A stretch of DNA of 64,000 bases, from NCBI RefSeq assembly GCF_031834595.1, contig NZ_CP115541.1:4520501-4584500 (forward strand). Reading direction: 5' to 3'. Under the pieces are notes generated by a model, which ran no database searches, was not told where the DNA came from, and saw only the letters and a list, made by a program, of their open reading frames with translations. The stretch's first letter is position 1; the number at the start of each line of letters is the position of its first letter. The stretch comes from Stenotrophomonas oahuensis (GTDB lineage Bacteria; Pseudomonadota; Gammaproteobacteria; Xanthomonadales; Xanthomonadaceae). A program made the translations under genes and the position numbers. Positions 1 through 8,712 of this stretch are shown here, piece by piece.

Positions 1-588
1 GACAAGCCGGTGGAACGTCCGGATTTCTGCCTCGCCGACTTCATTGCACCGGCCGACAGCGGCAAGCGCGATTGGATCGGTGCCTTCGCGGTCACCGCCG
101 GCATCGGCATCGAACCGCATGTGGCGCGCTTCGAGGCCGACCACGACGATTACAACGCGATCCTGCTCAAGGCGTTGGCTGATCGACTTGCCGAGGCGTT
201 GGCCGAGCGGCTGCATCAGCGCGTGCGTACCGAGTACTGGGGATACGCTTCTGGTGAGGCCCTGGACAATGAAGCACTGATTGACGAGCAGTACGTGGGC
301 ATCCGTCCGGCTCCGGGGTATCCGGCGTGTCCGGAGCACAGCGAGAAAGGCACCCTGTTCCGCCTGCTCGATGCCGAGCGCAACGCCGAAATGCAGCTGA
401 CCGAGAGCTTTGCGATGCTGCCGACGGCGGCGGTTTCCGGCTACTACTTCAGCCACCCGCAGAGCCAGTACTTTGTGGTCGGCCGGGTAACGCGCGAACA
501 GGTGAGCGATTACGCGCGGCGCAAGGGCGTGGAGCGGGCGCAGGTGGAGCGGTGGCTGGCGTCGAATCTGGATTACGATCCCGAATGA
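1..588 (+). CDS. metH: Methionine synthase (cobalamin-dependent), C-terminal fragment
   Basis: This is the last 195 codons of a gene entering from the left edge; the frame is open from base 1. The sequence matches the C-terminal activation domain of B12-dependent methionine synthase, which binds S-adenosylmethionine to reductively reactivate the cobalamin. The family motif [12 protein letters not shown] lies near fragment residues 102-113, and the end [17 protein letters not shown] followed by DYARRKG...VERWL closely resembles E. coli MetH. The GTG at position 10 is not a start; the full protein of about 1,200 residues begins outside the window. The enzyme is cytosolic and makes methionine from homocysteine and methyltetrahydrofolate. 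Confidence 0.96.
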   Translation, partial: DKPVERPDFCLADFIAPADSGKRDWIGAFAVTAGIGIEPHVARFEADHDDYNAILLKALADRLAEALAERLHQRVRTEYWGYASGEALDNEALIDEQYVGIRPAPGYPACPEHSEKGTLFRLLDAERNAEMQLTESFAMLPTAAVSGYYFSHPQSQYFVVGRVTREQVSDYARRKGVERAQVERWLASNLDYDPE

Positions 589-593
589 CACGC

Positions 594-650
594 GGCACGA
601 CCAACGGTCGTGCCCTACCTTTCGGTAGGTGACGACCGTTGGTCGTCACC
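594..650. repeat. SMAG/REP palindrome pair
   Basis: Two palindromes built on ACGACCGTTGGTCGT face each other, with their terminal tetranucleotides (CTAC at 615-618, GTAG at 625-628) six bases apart. This is the head-to-head arrangement typical of Stenotrophomonas SMAG repeats. It lies between the metH stop and the MFS transporter start. Confidence 0.88.
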
Positions 651-658
651 CCGGCCCG

Positions 659-1867
659 ATGATCACCGCCATGACCCCTGACAAACGCGATACCGTTCCG
701 GTAGCACGCCTCTCCAGCTATTACCTGTTCTATTACGCGGCCCTGGGCGCGTTCACGCCTTACTGGTCGCTGTTTTTGACCTCGCGCGGGATGAGCGTGA
801 CCGCCATCAGCGTGATGATGGGCTTGTGGTATGCCACCCGTATTGTCGCGCCCAGCACGTGGACCTCGATCGCGGCCGCCTCGTCGCACCCGATCCGCTG
901 GCTGCGTATCGGCAGCGTGCTGACCCTGCTGACATTCTGCGCGTTCCTGCTGCCGCTGCCACAGCCGTGGATGTACCCGGCGATGATCGTGTTCTGCTTC
1001 TTCTACAACGCGGTCATGCCGCAATTCGAGTCGATCACCCTCACCCACCTGGGCAACGACAGCCATCGCTACGGCCTGATCCGGGTCTGGGGCTCGTTGG
1101 GGTTCATCGCGGTGGTGATGGGTTTCGGCTGGCTGATCGAAGGCAAGGATGGCAGCAGCCGTGCGGACCTGTTGCCATGGCTGATGCTGCCGCTGTTCGC
1201 GCTGCTGGTGGCGTCCTCGTTCGCCAATCGCTATGCGCGCAACTTCCACAAAGCCGAAGGCGACGCCAGCGGCTTCTGGCAGATCGTGCGCAAGCCGGCG
1301 GTGGCGGCGTTCTTTCTGGCCGCCTTCATGGAGCAGCTGTCGTTCGGGCCGTACTACACGTTCTTCTCGGTCTATATGGACCAGTTCGGCTACAGCACCT
1401 CCACCCTGGGCCTGCTCTGGACCATCGGCGTGGTGTTCGAAGTGGGCGTGTTCTTCACCATCGGGCGCTTCTTCCGCCGCTATGACGCCAGCTGGATGCT
1501 GCTGATCGCGTTGATCAGTTCAGCGATCCGGTGGACGGTGACCGCGCTGTTCCCGCAGCACCTGGCGGTGATGCTGGTGGTGCAGACTGCGCATGCACTG
1601 GGCTTTGCCGCGTTCTTTGCCGCGGCCATGCAGATGCTGGCGACCTACTTCCCCGGCCGCCTCAACGGGCATGGGCAGGGGTTGCTGTACGGGTTCTCGT
1701 CCGGGGTGGGCGGTGTGCTGGGGGCATTGATCGCCGGGCAGTTGTGGAACATTGATCACGGGCGCACGGCGTTTCTGGCCGGGGCCGGGTTTGCGGCGGT
1801 GGGGGCGGTGTTGTGCTTCTTTGCGATCAGTTTGCCGTTGATACGGCAGGGGCGCGTGCGCCGGTAA
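659..1867 (+). CDS. MFS transporter, HcaT/nucleoside-symporter-like
   Basis: The product has about 402 residues and is an integral inner-membrane protein with roughly twelve hydrophobic segments. Early residues SSYYLFYYAALGAFTPYWSL and the later segment GFAAFFAAAMQMLATYFPG place it in the MFS_1-like family that includes HcaT and nucleoside:proton symporters. The substrate cannot be read from the sequence. An upstream GTG (629) would run through the SMAG hairpin, so ATG at 659 or 671 is preferred; the second begins MTPDKRD. It follows metH at about 70 bp, separated by an inverted repeat pair, so it is probably its own transcription unit. Confidence 0.85.
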   Translation: MITAMTPDKRDTVPVARLSSYYLFYYAALGAFTPYWSLFLTSRGMSVTAISVMMGLWYATRIVAPSTWTSIAAASSHPIRWLRIGSVLTLLTFCAFLLPLPQPWMYPAMIVFCFFYNAVMPQFESITLTHLGNDSHRYGLIRVWGSLGFIAVVMGFGWLIEGKDGSSRADLLPWLMLPLFALLVASSFANRYARNFHKAEGDASGFWQIVRKPAVAAFFLAAFMEQLSFGPYYTFFSVYMDQFGYSTSTLGLLWTIGVVFEVGVFFTIGRFFRRYDASWMLLIALISSAIRWTVTALFPQHLAVMLVVQTAHALGFAAFFAAAMQMLATYFPGRLNGHGQGLLYGFSSGVGGVLGALIAGQLWNIDHGRTAFLAGAGFAAVGAVLCFFAISLPLIRQGRVRR

Positions 1868-1873
1868 CGGCGT

Positions 1874-1898
1874 GGCACGACCAACGGTCGTGCCCTAC
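1874..1898. repeat. SMAG/REP palindrome
   Basis: A single palindrome with the stem GGCACGACC/GGTCGTGCC ends in CTAC. It sits between the convergent MFS transporter and DUF2058 genes, so it may also act as a weak bidirectional transcription end. Confidence 0.88.
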
Positions 1899-1906
1899 CG
1901 GGGTTG

Positions 1907-2608
1907 TTACCAGACCAGATCGTCCGGCACCTGGTACTGCGGGTCGGCGTACGGATCATCTTCCGCCGGCGCGTTCGGATCCACGCGCAGTGCCACGGCC
2001 TGGGCGAACACCGCCTCGGCCTCGGCCAGCAGCGCCGCGGTCACCAGCACATAGCGCCCGTTGTTCTGCACCACGCCTAGTTCGCCGGCATTGAGCTGGC
2101 GCAGCTGGTCAGCGGTGACGTAGATGCGCTTGATCTTGCCGCCGTACGGGAAGTGCCGGGCAATATCGGCAGCTTCGTCGTTCAGGCCCGTGTCCTTCAG
2201 CAGCTCATCCAGCTTGGCCTTGGCCTCGCGACGCACGCGGGCCTCTTCCTGCTTGATGCGCTCGGCCTCGATGCGGTCGTCTTTTTCCTTCTGCGCGCGG
2301 ATGGCATAGGCCTTGGCCAGGTCGATGTCCTCGCGCGAGCGCGGCTTGCCGGCCCCGCTGTTCGGCCCCTGGCCGGGACGCGGGCCGTTGCCCTGCGGAC
2401 GCCCCTTGCCCGGCGGGCCGCGACGGGCGTCGCCATCACGCGGTGGACGCGGGCCGTCGCCCGGCTTGCCGCCAGGGCGTGCGCCCTGCGGCTTGCCGCC
2501 GGGGCGGCCGTCGCGGCGGGCATCGGGCTTGCGCTCGGGTTTGCGTTCGGGCTGCGGCGCGGACTTGAAGCCCAGGCCCAGCAGCTGGTCGCGGAGGGTA
2601 TCGCTCAT
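1907..2608 (-). CDS. DUF2058 family protein with basic disordered N-terminus
   Basis: The product has 233 residues. Residues 1-8 read MSDTLRDQ, the usual start of DUF2058 proteins. Residues about 18-90 are a low-complexity Arg/Gly/Pro/Lys stretch (repeated ERKP, RPGGKP and GDGPRPP). A charged helical section follows (AKAYAIRAQKEKDDRIEAER) and then the conserved domain (HFPYGGKIKRIYVTADQLRQL). The basic segment suggests nucleic-acid or ribosome contact, but this is inference; some annotations call the family nucleoprotein or polynucleotide-associated. It is the last gene of the minus-strand run gpx-fkbp-ugd-slyX-DUF2058, 13 bp after slyX. Confidence 0.85.
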   Translation of the reverse strand: MSDTLRDQLLGLGFKSAPQPERKPERKPDARRDGRPGGKPQGARPGGKPGDGPRPPRDGDARRGPPGKGRPQGNGPRPGQGPNSGAGKPRSREDIDLAKAYAIRAQKEKDDRIEAERIKQEEARVRREAKAKLDELLKDTGLNDEAADIARHFPYGGKIKRIYVTADQLRQLNAGELGVVQNNGRYVLVTAALLAEAEAVFAQAVALRVDPNAPAEDDPYADPQYQVPDDLVW

Positions 2609-2621
2609 GATGTCAGGTCGA

Positions 2622-2861
2622 TCAGTAGTGCGGGGGCGGCGGTTCTTCGCCCGGATCGGAATACAGCGCGTTTCGGACCTTGCCCAGGTCTTCCAGCAGC
2701 AGTTTGGTCAGCTCGGCGTTGCGGTTGCCTTCAATACGGGCATCCGCGAGCGCTTCGCTCAGTTCAGCCAGCGCCTGTTCCTGGAAGGACACACGCATTT
2801 CCAGCTCGATCAGACGCGCTTCCAGCGCCTGTTCACGCGCGGAGGGAATGAGCTCATCCAT
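2622..2861 (-). CDS. slyX: SlyX family protein
   Basis: The product is a 79-residue coiled-coil protein: [30 protein letters not shown] carries the heptad pattern of SlyX, and it ends in the characteristic Pro-rich PPPPHY. The start is ATG at 2861; the longer open frame to 2957 would lie wholly inside ugd and lacks SlyX similarity. The start overlaps the last 8 bases of ugd, so translation is probably coupled. The function of SlyX is not established; in E. coli slyX lies next to an FKBP gene (slyD), and here an FKBP gene lies one gene upstream. Confidence 0.88.
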   Translation of the reverse strand: MDELIPSAREQALEARLIELEMRVSFQEQALAELSEALADARIEGNRNAELTKLLLEDLGKVRNALYSDPGEEPPPPHY

Positions 2862-4203
2862 GCAGCGAACGCCCCCGACCGATGCCGTAGTAAGCCACAC
2901 CGGCCGCTTCGATGTCCTGCGGGTCGTACAGATTACGGCCGTCGAATACCACCGCATCCTTGAGCTTTTCGCGCAGCAGAGCGAAATCCGGGCTTCGGAA
3001 CTGCTTCCACTCGGTCACCACCACCAGTGCGTCAGCGCCTTCCAGCGCCGCGTTGGCGCTGTCGCAGAAGACCAGGTCGTCGCGCTCGCCGAAAATGCGC
3101 TGCGCTTCATGGGTGGCTTCGGGATCGTAGGCGCGCACCTTGGCACCGCCCTCCCACAGCTGCGCCAGCAGGCGGCGGCTGGAGGCTTCACGCATGTCGT
3201 CGGTGTTCGGCTTGAATGCCAGACCCCACACCGCGAAGGTGCGGCCGCGCACGCCTTCGTCCTCGCCCCGGTCATAGTGGCGCTGGATCAGTTCGAACAG
3301 ATGGCCCTTCTGGGCCTCGTTGACCGCTTCCACCGCGTTCAACAGCTTCGGCTCATGGCCGTACTGCTGCGCGGTGCGGGCCAGCGCCTGCACGTCCTTG
3401 GGGAAGCACGAGCCGCCGTAACCGGCACCCGGATAGATGAAATGCCAGCCGATGCGCGGGTCCGAGCCGATGCCCTGGCGGACCTGTTCGACGTCGGCCC
3501 CGACCTTTTCGGCGATGTTGGCGATTTCATTCATGAACGAAATCTTGGTGGCCAGCATCGCGTTGGCGGCGTACTTGGTCAGTTCGGCCGAGCGCACGTC
3601 CATTTCCACCACGCGGTCGTGGTTGCGGTTGAACGGTGCGTACAGGCGGCGCATCAGCGCCACCGAATCAGGATTGGACGCGCCCACCACGATGCGGTCC
3701 GGCCGCATGCAGTCGGCGACCGCGTCACCTTCCTTGAGGAATTCCGGGTTGGAGACCACGTCGAACGCGATCTCCACCCCACGTGCGGCCAGCACCTCGG
3801 CGATGGCCGCGCGGACTTTGTCGGCGGTGCCGACCGGCACTGTCGACTTGTTGACCACCACGGTCGGCACCTGCATGTGCTGACCGATGGTGCGGGCCAC
3901 GGCCAGCACGTACTGCAGGTCGGCACTGCCGTCCTCATCAGGCGGCGTACCGACCGCGATGAAGATCACCTGGCCATGCGCGATGGCGCTCGCGGCGTCG
4001 GTGGTGAAGGCCAGCCGGGCTGCGGCATGGTTGGTCTTGACCATGGGCTCCAGGCCCGGCTCGTAGATCGGGATGATGCCCCGGTTGAGGCCGTCCACCT
4101 TGGCCTGGTCGATATCGACGCAGACCACCTGGTGGCCGACATCGGCCAGGCAGGTGCCCGTGACCAGCCCGACGTAGCCGGTACCAAAAATCGCGACGCG
4201 CAT
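2854..4203 (-). CDS. ugd: UDP-glucose 6-dehydrogenase
   Basis: The product has 449 residues, normal for the family. It oxidises UDP-glucose to UDP-glucuronate with NAD+, supplying nucleotide sugar for exopolysaccharide or lipid A modification. The N-terminal Rossmann motif GTGYVG is at residues 7-12, and the catalytic cysteine is Cys266 in GGSCFPKD. The central dimerisation domain and C-terminal UDP-binding domain ([15 protein letters not shown]) are intact. The start is ATG at 4203, 21 bp after the FKBP gene; the 3' end overlaps slyX. The reading frame shows nothing unusual. Confidence 0.96.
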   Translation of the reverse strand: MRVAIFGTGYVGLVTGTCLADVGHQVVCVDIDQAKVDGLNRGIIPIYEPGLEPMVKTNHAAARLAFTTDAASAIAHGQVIFIAVGTPPDEDGSADLQYVLAVARTIGQHMQVPTVVVNKSTVPVGTADKVRAAIAEVLAARGVEIAFDVVSNPEFLKEGDAVADCMRPDRIVVGASNPDSVALMRRLYAPFNRNHDRVVEMDVRSAELTKYAANAMLATKISFMNEIANIAEKVGADVEQVRQGIGSDPRIGWHFIYPGAGYGGSCFPKDVQALARTAQQYGHEPKLLNAVEAVNEAQKGHLFELIQRHYDRGEDEGVRGRTFAVWGLAFKPNTDDMREASSRRLLAQLWEGGAKVRAYDPEATHEAQRIFGERDDLVFCDSANAALEGADALVVVTEWKQFRSPDFALLREKLKDAVVFDGRNLYDPQDIEAAGVAYYGIGRGRSLHG

Positions 4204-4224
4204 GTCCGTGATGGCTCCGTTCCC

Positions 4225-5205
4225 TTACGGCAGGATGGTCAGCAGTTCGACGTCGAAGGTCAGCGTCGCGTTCGGGCCGATCGGGCCACCCTGCGTGCCT
4301 TGTTCGCCGTAAGCCAGGTCACCCGGAATCCAGAAGCGGTACTTGGAGCCGACCGGCATCAGCGCGACGCCTTCGGTCCAGCCCTTGATCACCTGGTCCA
4401 GGCCGAACTCGGCCGGGGTGCCGCGCTGGTAGCTGCTGTCGAACACGGTGCCGTCAAGCAGCTTGCCTTCGTAGTTCACGCGGACCTTGCTGGTCGGCAT
4501 CGGGCGCTCGCCCGAACCCGGACGCAGCACCTGGTACTGCAGGCCCGACGCGGTGGTGACCACGCCCGGCACGGTCTTGTTCTTGGCCAGGAAGGCGTTG
4601 CCTTCGGTGCGGTTGGTACCGGCCTGGGCGGCGGCCTTGGCCTGCATCTCGGCCTGCTTGGCGGCCATGAAGCCTTCCAGCGTGGACTTGGCCTGGTCGG
4701 CGGTCATCTTCGGCGTGCCCTTGCTGAAGCTGGTCGAGATCGCGTCGAACAGCGGGGTCAGGTCCAGGTCGTCCTTCAGCGCGGCCAGCGACGGGCCGAC
4801 GGCGTAGCTGCCCAGCATCAGGCCGACCTTCTCGCGGTCCACCTTCGGAGCCGGGGTGCCCGGGGCCTGGCCCGGAATCGGCTGGCCGGCCTTGACCGCC
4901 ATCGACATGCGCAGTGCCTGGTCGGTCTTCTGCGCTTCTTCCTGGGTGATCAGCGGCTGCTTGCCGGCGAAGGCGTTTTCGACGCCACGGCGCAGCGCGG
5001 CCAGATCGATCTCTTCAGCAATCGGGGCGAAGGAATTGGCCACATCCAGGCCAATGGCGTAGCTGAGCTTGTCTTTCTGGGAGGTCAAAGCAGAGGTCTC
5101 CTTGGCGGCCGGGGCGGCAGCCGGTTGTTGCGACAGGGCGGCACCGGAGGTACCCATCGCCAGAATCAGAACCGACGCCGCGGCGCCACGCATTCCCATC
5201 TTCAT
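4225..5205 (-). CDS. FKBP-type peptidyl-prolyl isomerase, exported (FkpA/Mip-like)
   Basis: The product has about 326 residues with a signal peptide (MKMGMRGAAASVLILAMGTSGAALS). Two successive FKBP_N dimerisation regions follow (SYAIGLDVANSF near residue 50 and GLMLGSYAVGPSL near 130), then a Lys/Ala-rich helix and a C-terminal FKBP domain (SGLQYQVLRPGSGE, VRVNYEGKLLDGTVFDSS, GWTEGVALMPVGSK). The doubled N-terminal region makes it longer than FkpA. It should be a periplasmic folding catalyst. ATG 5205 is preferred over 5214 because AGGA lies nine bases before 5205 but abuts 5214. It lies between gpx and ugd in the same direction. Confidence 0.92.
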   Translation of the reverse strand: MKMGMRGAAASVLILAMGTSGAALSQQPAAAPAAKETSALTSQKDKLSYAIGLDVANSFAPIAEEIDLAALRRGVENAFAGKQPLITQEEAQKTDQALRMSMAVKAGQPIPGQAPGTPAPKVDREKVGLMLGSYAVGPSLAALKDDLDLTPLFDAISTSFSKGTPKMTADQAKSTLEGFMAAKQAEMQAKAAAQAGTNRTEGNAFLAKNKTVPGVVTTASGLQYQVLRPGSGERPMPTSKVRVNYEGKLLDGTVFDSSYQRGTPAEFGLDQVIKGWTEGVALMPVGSKYRFWIPGDLAYGEQGTQGGPIGPNATLTFDVELLTILP

Positions 5206-5289
5206 TTGCTGCATTCCTGGAAGTGACTGGGCGCCGACGTCGGCGCGAAAAGAAGCATTGTCGCACGCACGTGCGAGATGTCGAGACGA

Positions 5290-5880
5290 TCAGCGCTTTG
5301 CAGGCGTGACCGACAGCTCATGTTCGATCGCCTTGACCAGCTCGGCATCATCCGGCTTGACCTTGCTGGGGAACTGGGCAACCACCCGACCGTCCCTGGA
5401 CACCAGATATTTGTGGAAGTTCCAGCCCGGTGCGACCCCGGTTTCCTTGGTCAGCTGCTTGTACAGGGGGGTGGCGTTGTCGCCGGTGACCTCGACCTTC
5501 TGGAACATCGGGAACTTGACCCCGTAGGTCAGCGTGCAGAATTCCTGGATCTGCGCCTCGCTGCCAGGTTCCTGGCCCTTGAAGTCATTGGACGGGAAGC
5601 CCAGCACCGAGAAGCCGCGCGCGGCGTACTTCTTCTGCAGCGCTTCCAGGCCTTCGTACTGCGGGGTGAAGCCACACTTGCTGGCGGTGTTGACCACCAG
5701 CAGCACCTTGCCGCCGTACTGCTTCTGCAGATTGACCTTGCCCTTGCCGGCCAGCGGGCGGTAGTTGAGATCCAGCAGGCCGGCGGCCTGGGCCCCACCG
5801 GCCAGCAGCAGGCCGGCCAGCAGCGCGACGGTCCAGCGACGGGTCCGGACAGCGGTCAGGACAGGGTAAGAGGAACGCAT
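5290..5880 (-). CDS. Glutathione peroxidase family protein, exported
   Basis: The product has 196 residues: an N-terminal signal sequence (RRWTVALLAGLLLAGGAQA) and then a thioredoxin-fold glutathione peroxidase domain. The peroxidatic cysteine is in NTASKCGFTPQYEGL, and the family residues are present in GFPSNDFKGQEPG and WNFHKYLV. A cysteine, not selenocysteine, is at the active site, so thioredoxin-like reductants are likelier than glutathione. It should reduce peroxides in the periplasm. GGAG lies seven bases before the ATG. It is first in the minus-strand run to DUF2058 and divergent from the ytr operon. A cytosolic paralogue is at 42.1 kb. Confidence 0.93.
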   Translation of the reverse strand: MRSSYPVLTAVRTRRWTVALLAGLLLAGGAQAAGLLDLNYRPLAGKGKVNLQKQYGGKVLLVVNTASKCGFTPQYEGLEALQKKYAARGFSVLGFPSNDFKGQEPGSEAQIQEFCTLTYGVKFPMFQKVEVTGDNATPLYKQLTKETGVAPGWNFHKYLVSRDGRVVAQFPSKVKPDDAELVKAIEHELSVTPAKR

Positions 5881-6020
5881 CGGGCAACTCCGGTCAGAAG
5901 GCAGGGAAACACGCTGGAACAGCCGTCCAGCAGACTGCGCGGACTATACCACCGGGGCTTTTTGCGCCGTGTGGCTGCACATCGCTGAATGCAGGCCCAG
6001 CGGAAACAGGCATGTGTCAC

Positions 6021-6073
6021 TGACATAACATGATATTTTTCAACTAGTTGTATTTCGCATTCAGGTTATGTCA
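6021..6073. promoter_or_regulatory. Long-spaced inverted repeat in the divergent gpx/ytr control region
   Basis: TGACATAAC (6021-6029) and its exact complement GTTATGTCA (6065-6073) flank an unusually AT-rich 35-bp centre. The centre contains the perfect palindrome CAACTAGTTG (6041-6050). The geometry suits a DNA-binding regulator acting between the divergent genes, but no protein is identified. Confidence 0.4.
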
Positions 6074-6105
6074 CACCCCTGCCATCAGTTGGGGGCTGTC
6101 GCAAC

Positions 6106-6145
6106 TTGCACTCCGGCGTATCGGTGTTATAGTTGCATACAACAC
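6106..6145 (+). promoter_or_regulatory. Promoter with overlapping YtrA/GntR-type operator
   Basis: TTGCAC (6106-6111) and TATAGT (6128-6133), separated by 16 bp, make a good sigma-70 promoter. Over the -10 and probable start lies an inverted repeat: GTGTT at 6124-6128, AACAC at 6141-6145, and an inner GTTG-CATA-CAAC. GT...AC half-sites are typical of YtrA-subfamily GntR repressors, and a YtrA homologue starts at 6426. Autorepression is the inference. Confidence 0.6.
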
Positions 6146-6170
6146 CAGTCACCTGATGCAGGGGAAGCTC

Positions 6171-6422
6171 ATGAACCGCATGCGCCACCACTCAGCCAAA
6201 GCCCTCACAGCCGCCACCGCGCTGCTGCTGATCGGCTGGTTCAGCATCCCCGCCGGTGACCGTGACGGCTCGTCCGCCACCGGTGCGTTTGAAGGCCCGC
6301 AGGACGCCGAGGTCATCCAGGCAGGGAACGCCGACGGCGCCCCCACGCCTCCCCGCCGGCTGCACAGCTCCCTGTCCATGCCTTACTTCTCATTCGCACA
6401 GTCGCTGAACCCACGGAGCTGA
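6171..6422 (+). CDS. Small hypothetical exported or membrane protein, first gene of ytr operon
   Basis: The product has 83 residues and I do not recognise it. It begins MNRMRHHSAKALTAATALLL and has a hydrophobic segment to about residue 25, so it is exported or anchored. The remainder is polar and Pro-rich, ending LSMPYFSFAQSLNPRS. The longer frame from 6048 would cross the promoter, so ATG 6171 is chosen; GGGGAAGCTC precedes it. It stops three bases before the gntR ATG, indicating co-transcription. Its place suggests a role with the ABC system, but nothing in the sequence states one. Confidence 0.65.
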   Translation: MNRMRHHSAKALTAATALLLIGWFSIPAGDRDGSSATGAFEGPQDAEVIQAGNADGAPTPPRRLHSSLSMPYFSFAQSLNPRS

Positions 6423-6425
6423 CTC

Positions 6426-6788
6426 ATGAGCGATATTCAATGGAGCGATGGCGCTCCGATCTACCGTCAGCTGAAGGAGCGTGTCATCGCCATGATGCTC
6501 GACAGCATCATCAAGCCCGGCGATGCCCTGCCCTCGGTCCGGCAGGTCGCCGCCGAATACCAGCTCAACCCCATCACCGTTTCGCGTGCTTACCAGGAAC
6601 TGGCCGACGAAGGCCTGGTGGAAAAGCGCCGCGGGCTGGGCATGTTCATGACCGAGGAAGCCGCCACCCAGCTGCGCAGCAGCGAGCGTGACCGCTTCCT
6701 CAATGAAGAATGGCCGCTGGTTCTGGAGCGCATCCAGCGCCTGGGCCTGCACCTCGACGATCTGCTGCCCAAAGGGACTTCCTCATGA
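6426..6788 (+). CDS. GntR family transcriptional repressor, YtrA subfamily
   Basis: The product has 120 residues: a winged helix-turn-helix (PIYRQLKERVIAMMLDSI, then PSVRQVAAEYQLNPITVSRAYQEL) and a short C-terminal dimerisation helix pair. The small size, without the large effector domain of FadR or HutC types, defines the YtrA subfamily, whose members usually repress adjacent ABC transporter genes in response to cell-envelope stress or antibiotics. It overlaps the following ATPase gene by an ATGA. The candidate operator is at 6124-6145. Confidence 0.92.
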   Translation: MSDIQWSDGAPIYRQLKERVIAMMLDSIIKPGDALPSVRQVAAEYQLNPITVSRAYQELADEGLVEKRRGLGMFMTEEAATQLRSSERDRFLNEEWPLVLERIQRLGLHLDDLLPKGTSS

Positions 6789-7660
6789 ATGCTGTTGCAT
6801 CCGACGCCGTCATCACCGGCCGGGGCCTGCGCAAGGCCTACAAACAGACAGTGGCGCTGGACACCCCCAGCCTCTCCATCAGCCCCGGGCGCATCACCGG
6901 CCTGATCGGCCCCAACGGGGCCGGCAAGACCACCCTGCTCAAGGCCCTGCTCGGCCTGACCACGGTGGAAGGCGAACTGCACGTGCTGGGGCTGGACCCG
7001 ACGGTGCAGCGCAACGCACTGATGAACGACGTGTGCTTCATTGCCGACGTGGCCGTGCTGCCGCGCTGGATGAAGGTGCGCGAGGCCATCGACTTCGTCG
7101 CCGGGGTGCATCCTCGCTTCGACCGCGCCCGCTGCGAGCGCTTCCTGTCCACCACCAAGCTGCAGCCGCGCCAGCGCGTGCGTGAGCTGTCCAAGGGCAT
7201 GATCGTGCAGCTGCACCTGGCCCTGGTCATGGCGATCGACGCCAAGGTGCTGGTGCTGGACGAGCCGACCCTGGGCCTGGACATCCTGTACCGCAAGGAG
7301 TTTTACCAGCGCCTGCTGGAAGACTACTTCGACGAACAGAAGACCATCATCGTCACCACCCACCAGGTGGAAGAGATCGAGCACATCCTGACCGACGTGA
7401 TGTTCATCCGCGACGGCCGCATCGTGCTGACCGCCGACATGGAAGACATCGGCGAGCGCTACACCGAGGTACTGGTGTCGGCCGAAACCGCCGACGCCGC
7501 CCGTGCCCTGCAACCCATTGACGAGCGCCAGCTGCCGTTCGGCAAGAACGTCATGCTGTTCGACGGCGTCCCGCGCGCCCAGCTCTCCGCCCTCGGCGAA
7601 GTCCGCAGCCCCGGGCTGGCGGACCTGTTCGTGGCCATCATGAAGGGAACCTACGCATGA
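6785..7660 (+). CDS. ABC transporter ATP-binding protein (Ytr-type)
   Basis: The product has 291 residues. Walker A is IGPNGAGKTTLLKALLG, Walker B is KVLVLDEPTLGLD, and the signature region is reduced to ELSKGMIVQLHLAL rather than LSGGQ. The start ATG overlaps the gntR stop (ATGA at 6785), and its own end overlaps the permease gene in the same way, so three genes are translationally coupled. The product should drive the permease encoded next. The substrate is unknown; related Ytr systems serve envelope stress and antimicrobial-peptide resistance. Confidence 0.93.
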   Translation: MNAVASDAVITGRGLRKAYKQTVALDTPSLSISPGRITGLIGPNGAGKTTLLKALLGLTTVEGELHVLGLDPTVQRNALMNDVCFIADVAVLPRWMKVREAIDFVAGVHPRFDRARCERFLSTTKLQPRQRVRELSKGMIVQLHLALVMAIDAKVLVLDEPTLGLDILYRKEFYQRLLEDYFDEQKTIIVTTHQVEEIEHILTDVMFIRDGRIVLTADMEDIGERYTEVLVSAETADAARALQPIDERQLPFGKNVMLFDGVPRAQLSALGEVRSPGLADLFVAIMKGTYA

Positions 7661-8685
7661 ACACCGTCCACCACCCGATCAGCAAGGCGAGCACCTTCGG
7701 CTGGCTGCTCAAGCGCGAGTACTGGGAAAACCGCGGCGGTTTCCTGTGGGCCCCGTTGATCGCCGGCGTGATCTCGCTGGCAATGAGCACCATCGGCATC
7801 CTGCTGGGCCTGTGGGGTCTGAATCGGGCCGCCAAGACCGGCAACCTGCACATCGACAACGAAAACATCAACATCAACGGCCTGGACCTGAAGCTGTTGA
7901 CCGAGAAGATGGATGCGCGTGGCGCGGCCGATCTCGGCAATGCACTGGACTTCACCATCCTGCTCGGCTCGCTGTGGCCGTTCGTGGTGCTGGCCTTCGT
8001 GGTGTTCTTCTACTGCCTGGGTGCGCTGTACGACGACCGCCGCGACCGCAGCATCCTGTTCTGGAAGTCGCTGCCGCTGTCGGACACCCAGACCGTGCTG
8101 TCCAAGCTGGTCAGCGCGCTGGTCGTGGCCCCGGTGATCGCGGTGATCGCCTCGATCCTGACCATGTTCGGCTTCATGTTGATCCTGTCGTGCGTGGCGC
8201 TGGCTTACGGCGGCAACCCGATGACCCTGATCTGGGGCCCGGCCAGCCCGCTGTCGCTGGTCGCCAGCCACCTGTCGTGGTTGCCGGTGTACGTGTTGTG
8301 GGCTCTTCCGACCGCGGGCTGGCTTCTGATGTGGTCGGCCTGGGCCAAGTCCAAGCCGTTCCTGTGGGGCGTGATGCTGCCGATCTTCGCCGGCATCATT
8401 GTCGCCACCACCAAGGTCATGCAGCTGTTCGACCTGACCAGCGGCTGGTTCTGGCAGCACATCGTCGGCCGCCTGCTGCTGGGCACGATGCCGGGCAGTG
8501 ACGTGTTCTACCGCATGGACCAGCTGCGCGCGGTCATCAGCGACCGCGACAACCTGGTCACGGCGCTGTCGCCGTCCAACCAGATGGGAGCGCTGCAGCT
8601 GCCGGAGCTGTGGATCGGCGCGGCGTTCGGCGTGGTCTTCATCATCATTGCGATCCGCCTGCGCCGTCGCGCCGGTGAAATCTGA
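7657..8685 (+). CDS. ABC transporter permease
   Basis: The product has 342 residues with about six hydrophobic spans, for example FLWAPLIAGVISLAMSTIGILLGL near the N-terminus and WIGAAFGVVFIIIAIRL at the end. It opens with the cytosolic motif LLKREYWENRGGF seen in ABC-2-like permeases. A soluble loop of about 50 residues (HIDNENININGLDLK onward) separates the first and second spans. ATGA overlap with the ATPase gene indicates coupled translation. It is the membrane partner of that ATPase. Confidence 0.9.
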   Translation: MNTVHHPISKASTFGWLLKREYWENRGGFLWAPLIAGVISLAMSTIGILLGLWGLNRAAKTGNLHIDNENININGLDLKLLTEKMDARGAADLGNALDFTILLGSLWPFVVLAFVVFFYCLGALYDDRRDRSILFWKSLPLSDTQTVLSKLVSALVVAPVIAVIASILTMFGFMLILSCVALAYGGNPMTLIWGPASPLSLVASHLSWLPVYVLWALPTAGWLLMWSAWAKSKPFLWGVMLPIFAGIIVATTKVMQLFDLTSGWFWQHIVGRLLLGTMPGSDVFYRMDQLRAVISDRDNLVTALSPSNQMGALQLPELWIGAAFGVVFIIIAIRLRRRAGEI

Positions 8686-8712
8686 CCCTTCCCTGCACCG
8701 AGGAACCTGCCC

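Noticed and set aside
2680..5226. An 848-codon plus-strand open frame across ugd and the FKBP gene.
   Set aside because: It is antisense to two well-recognised genes, with no known domain, and typical of stop-poor high-GC DNA. Similar long antisense frames over sucA, dcp, asnB and fumC were rejected for the same reason.
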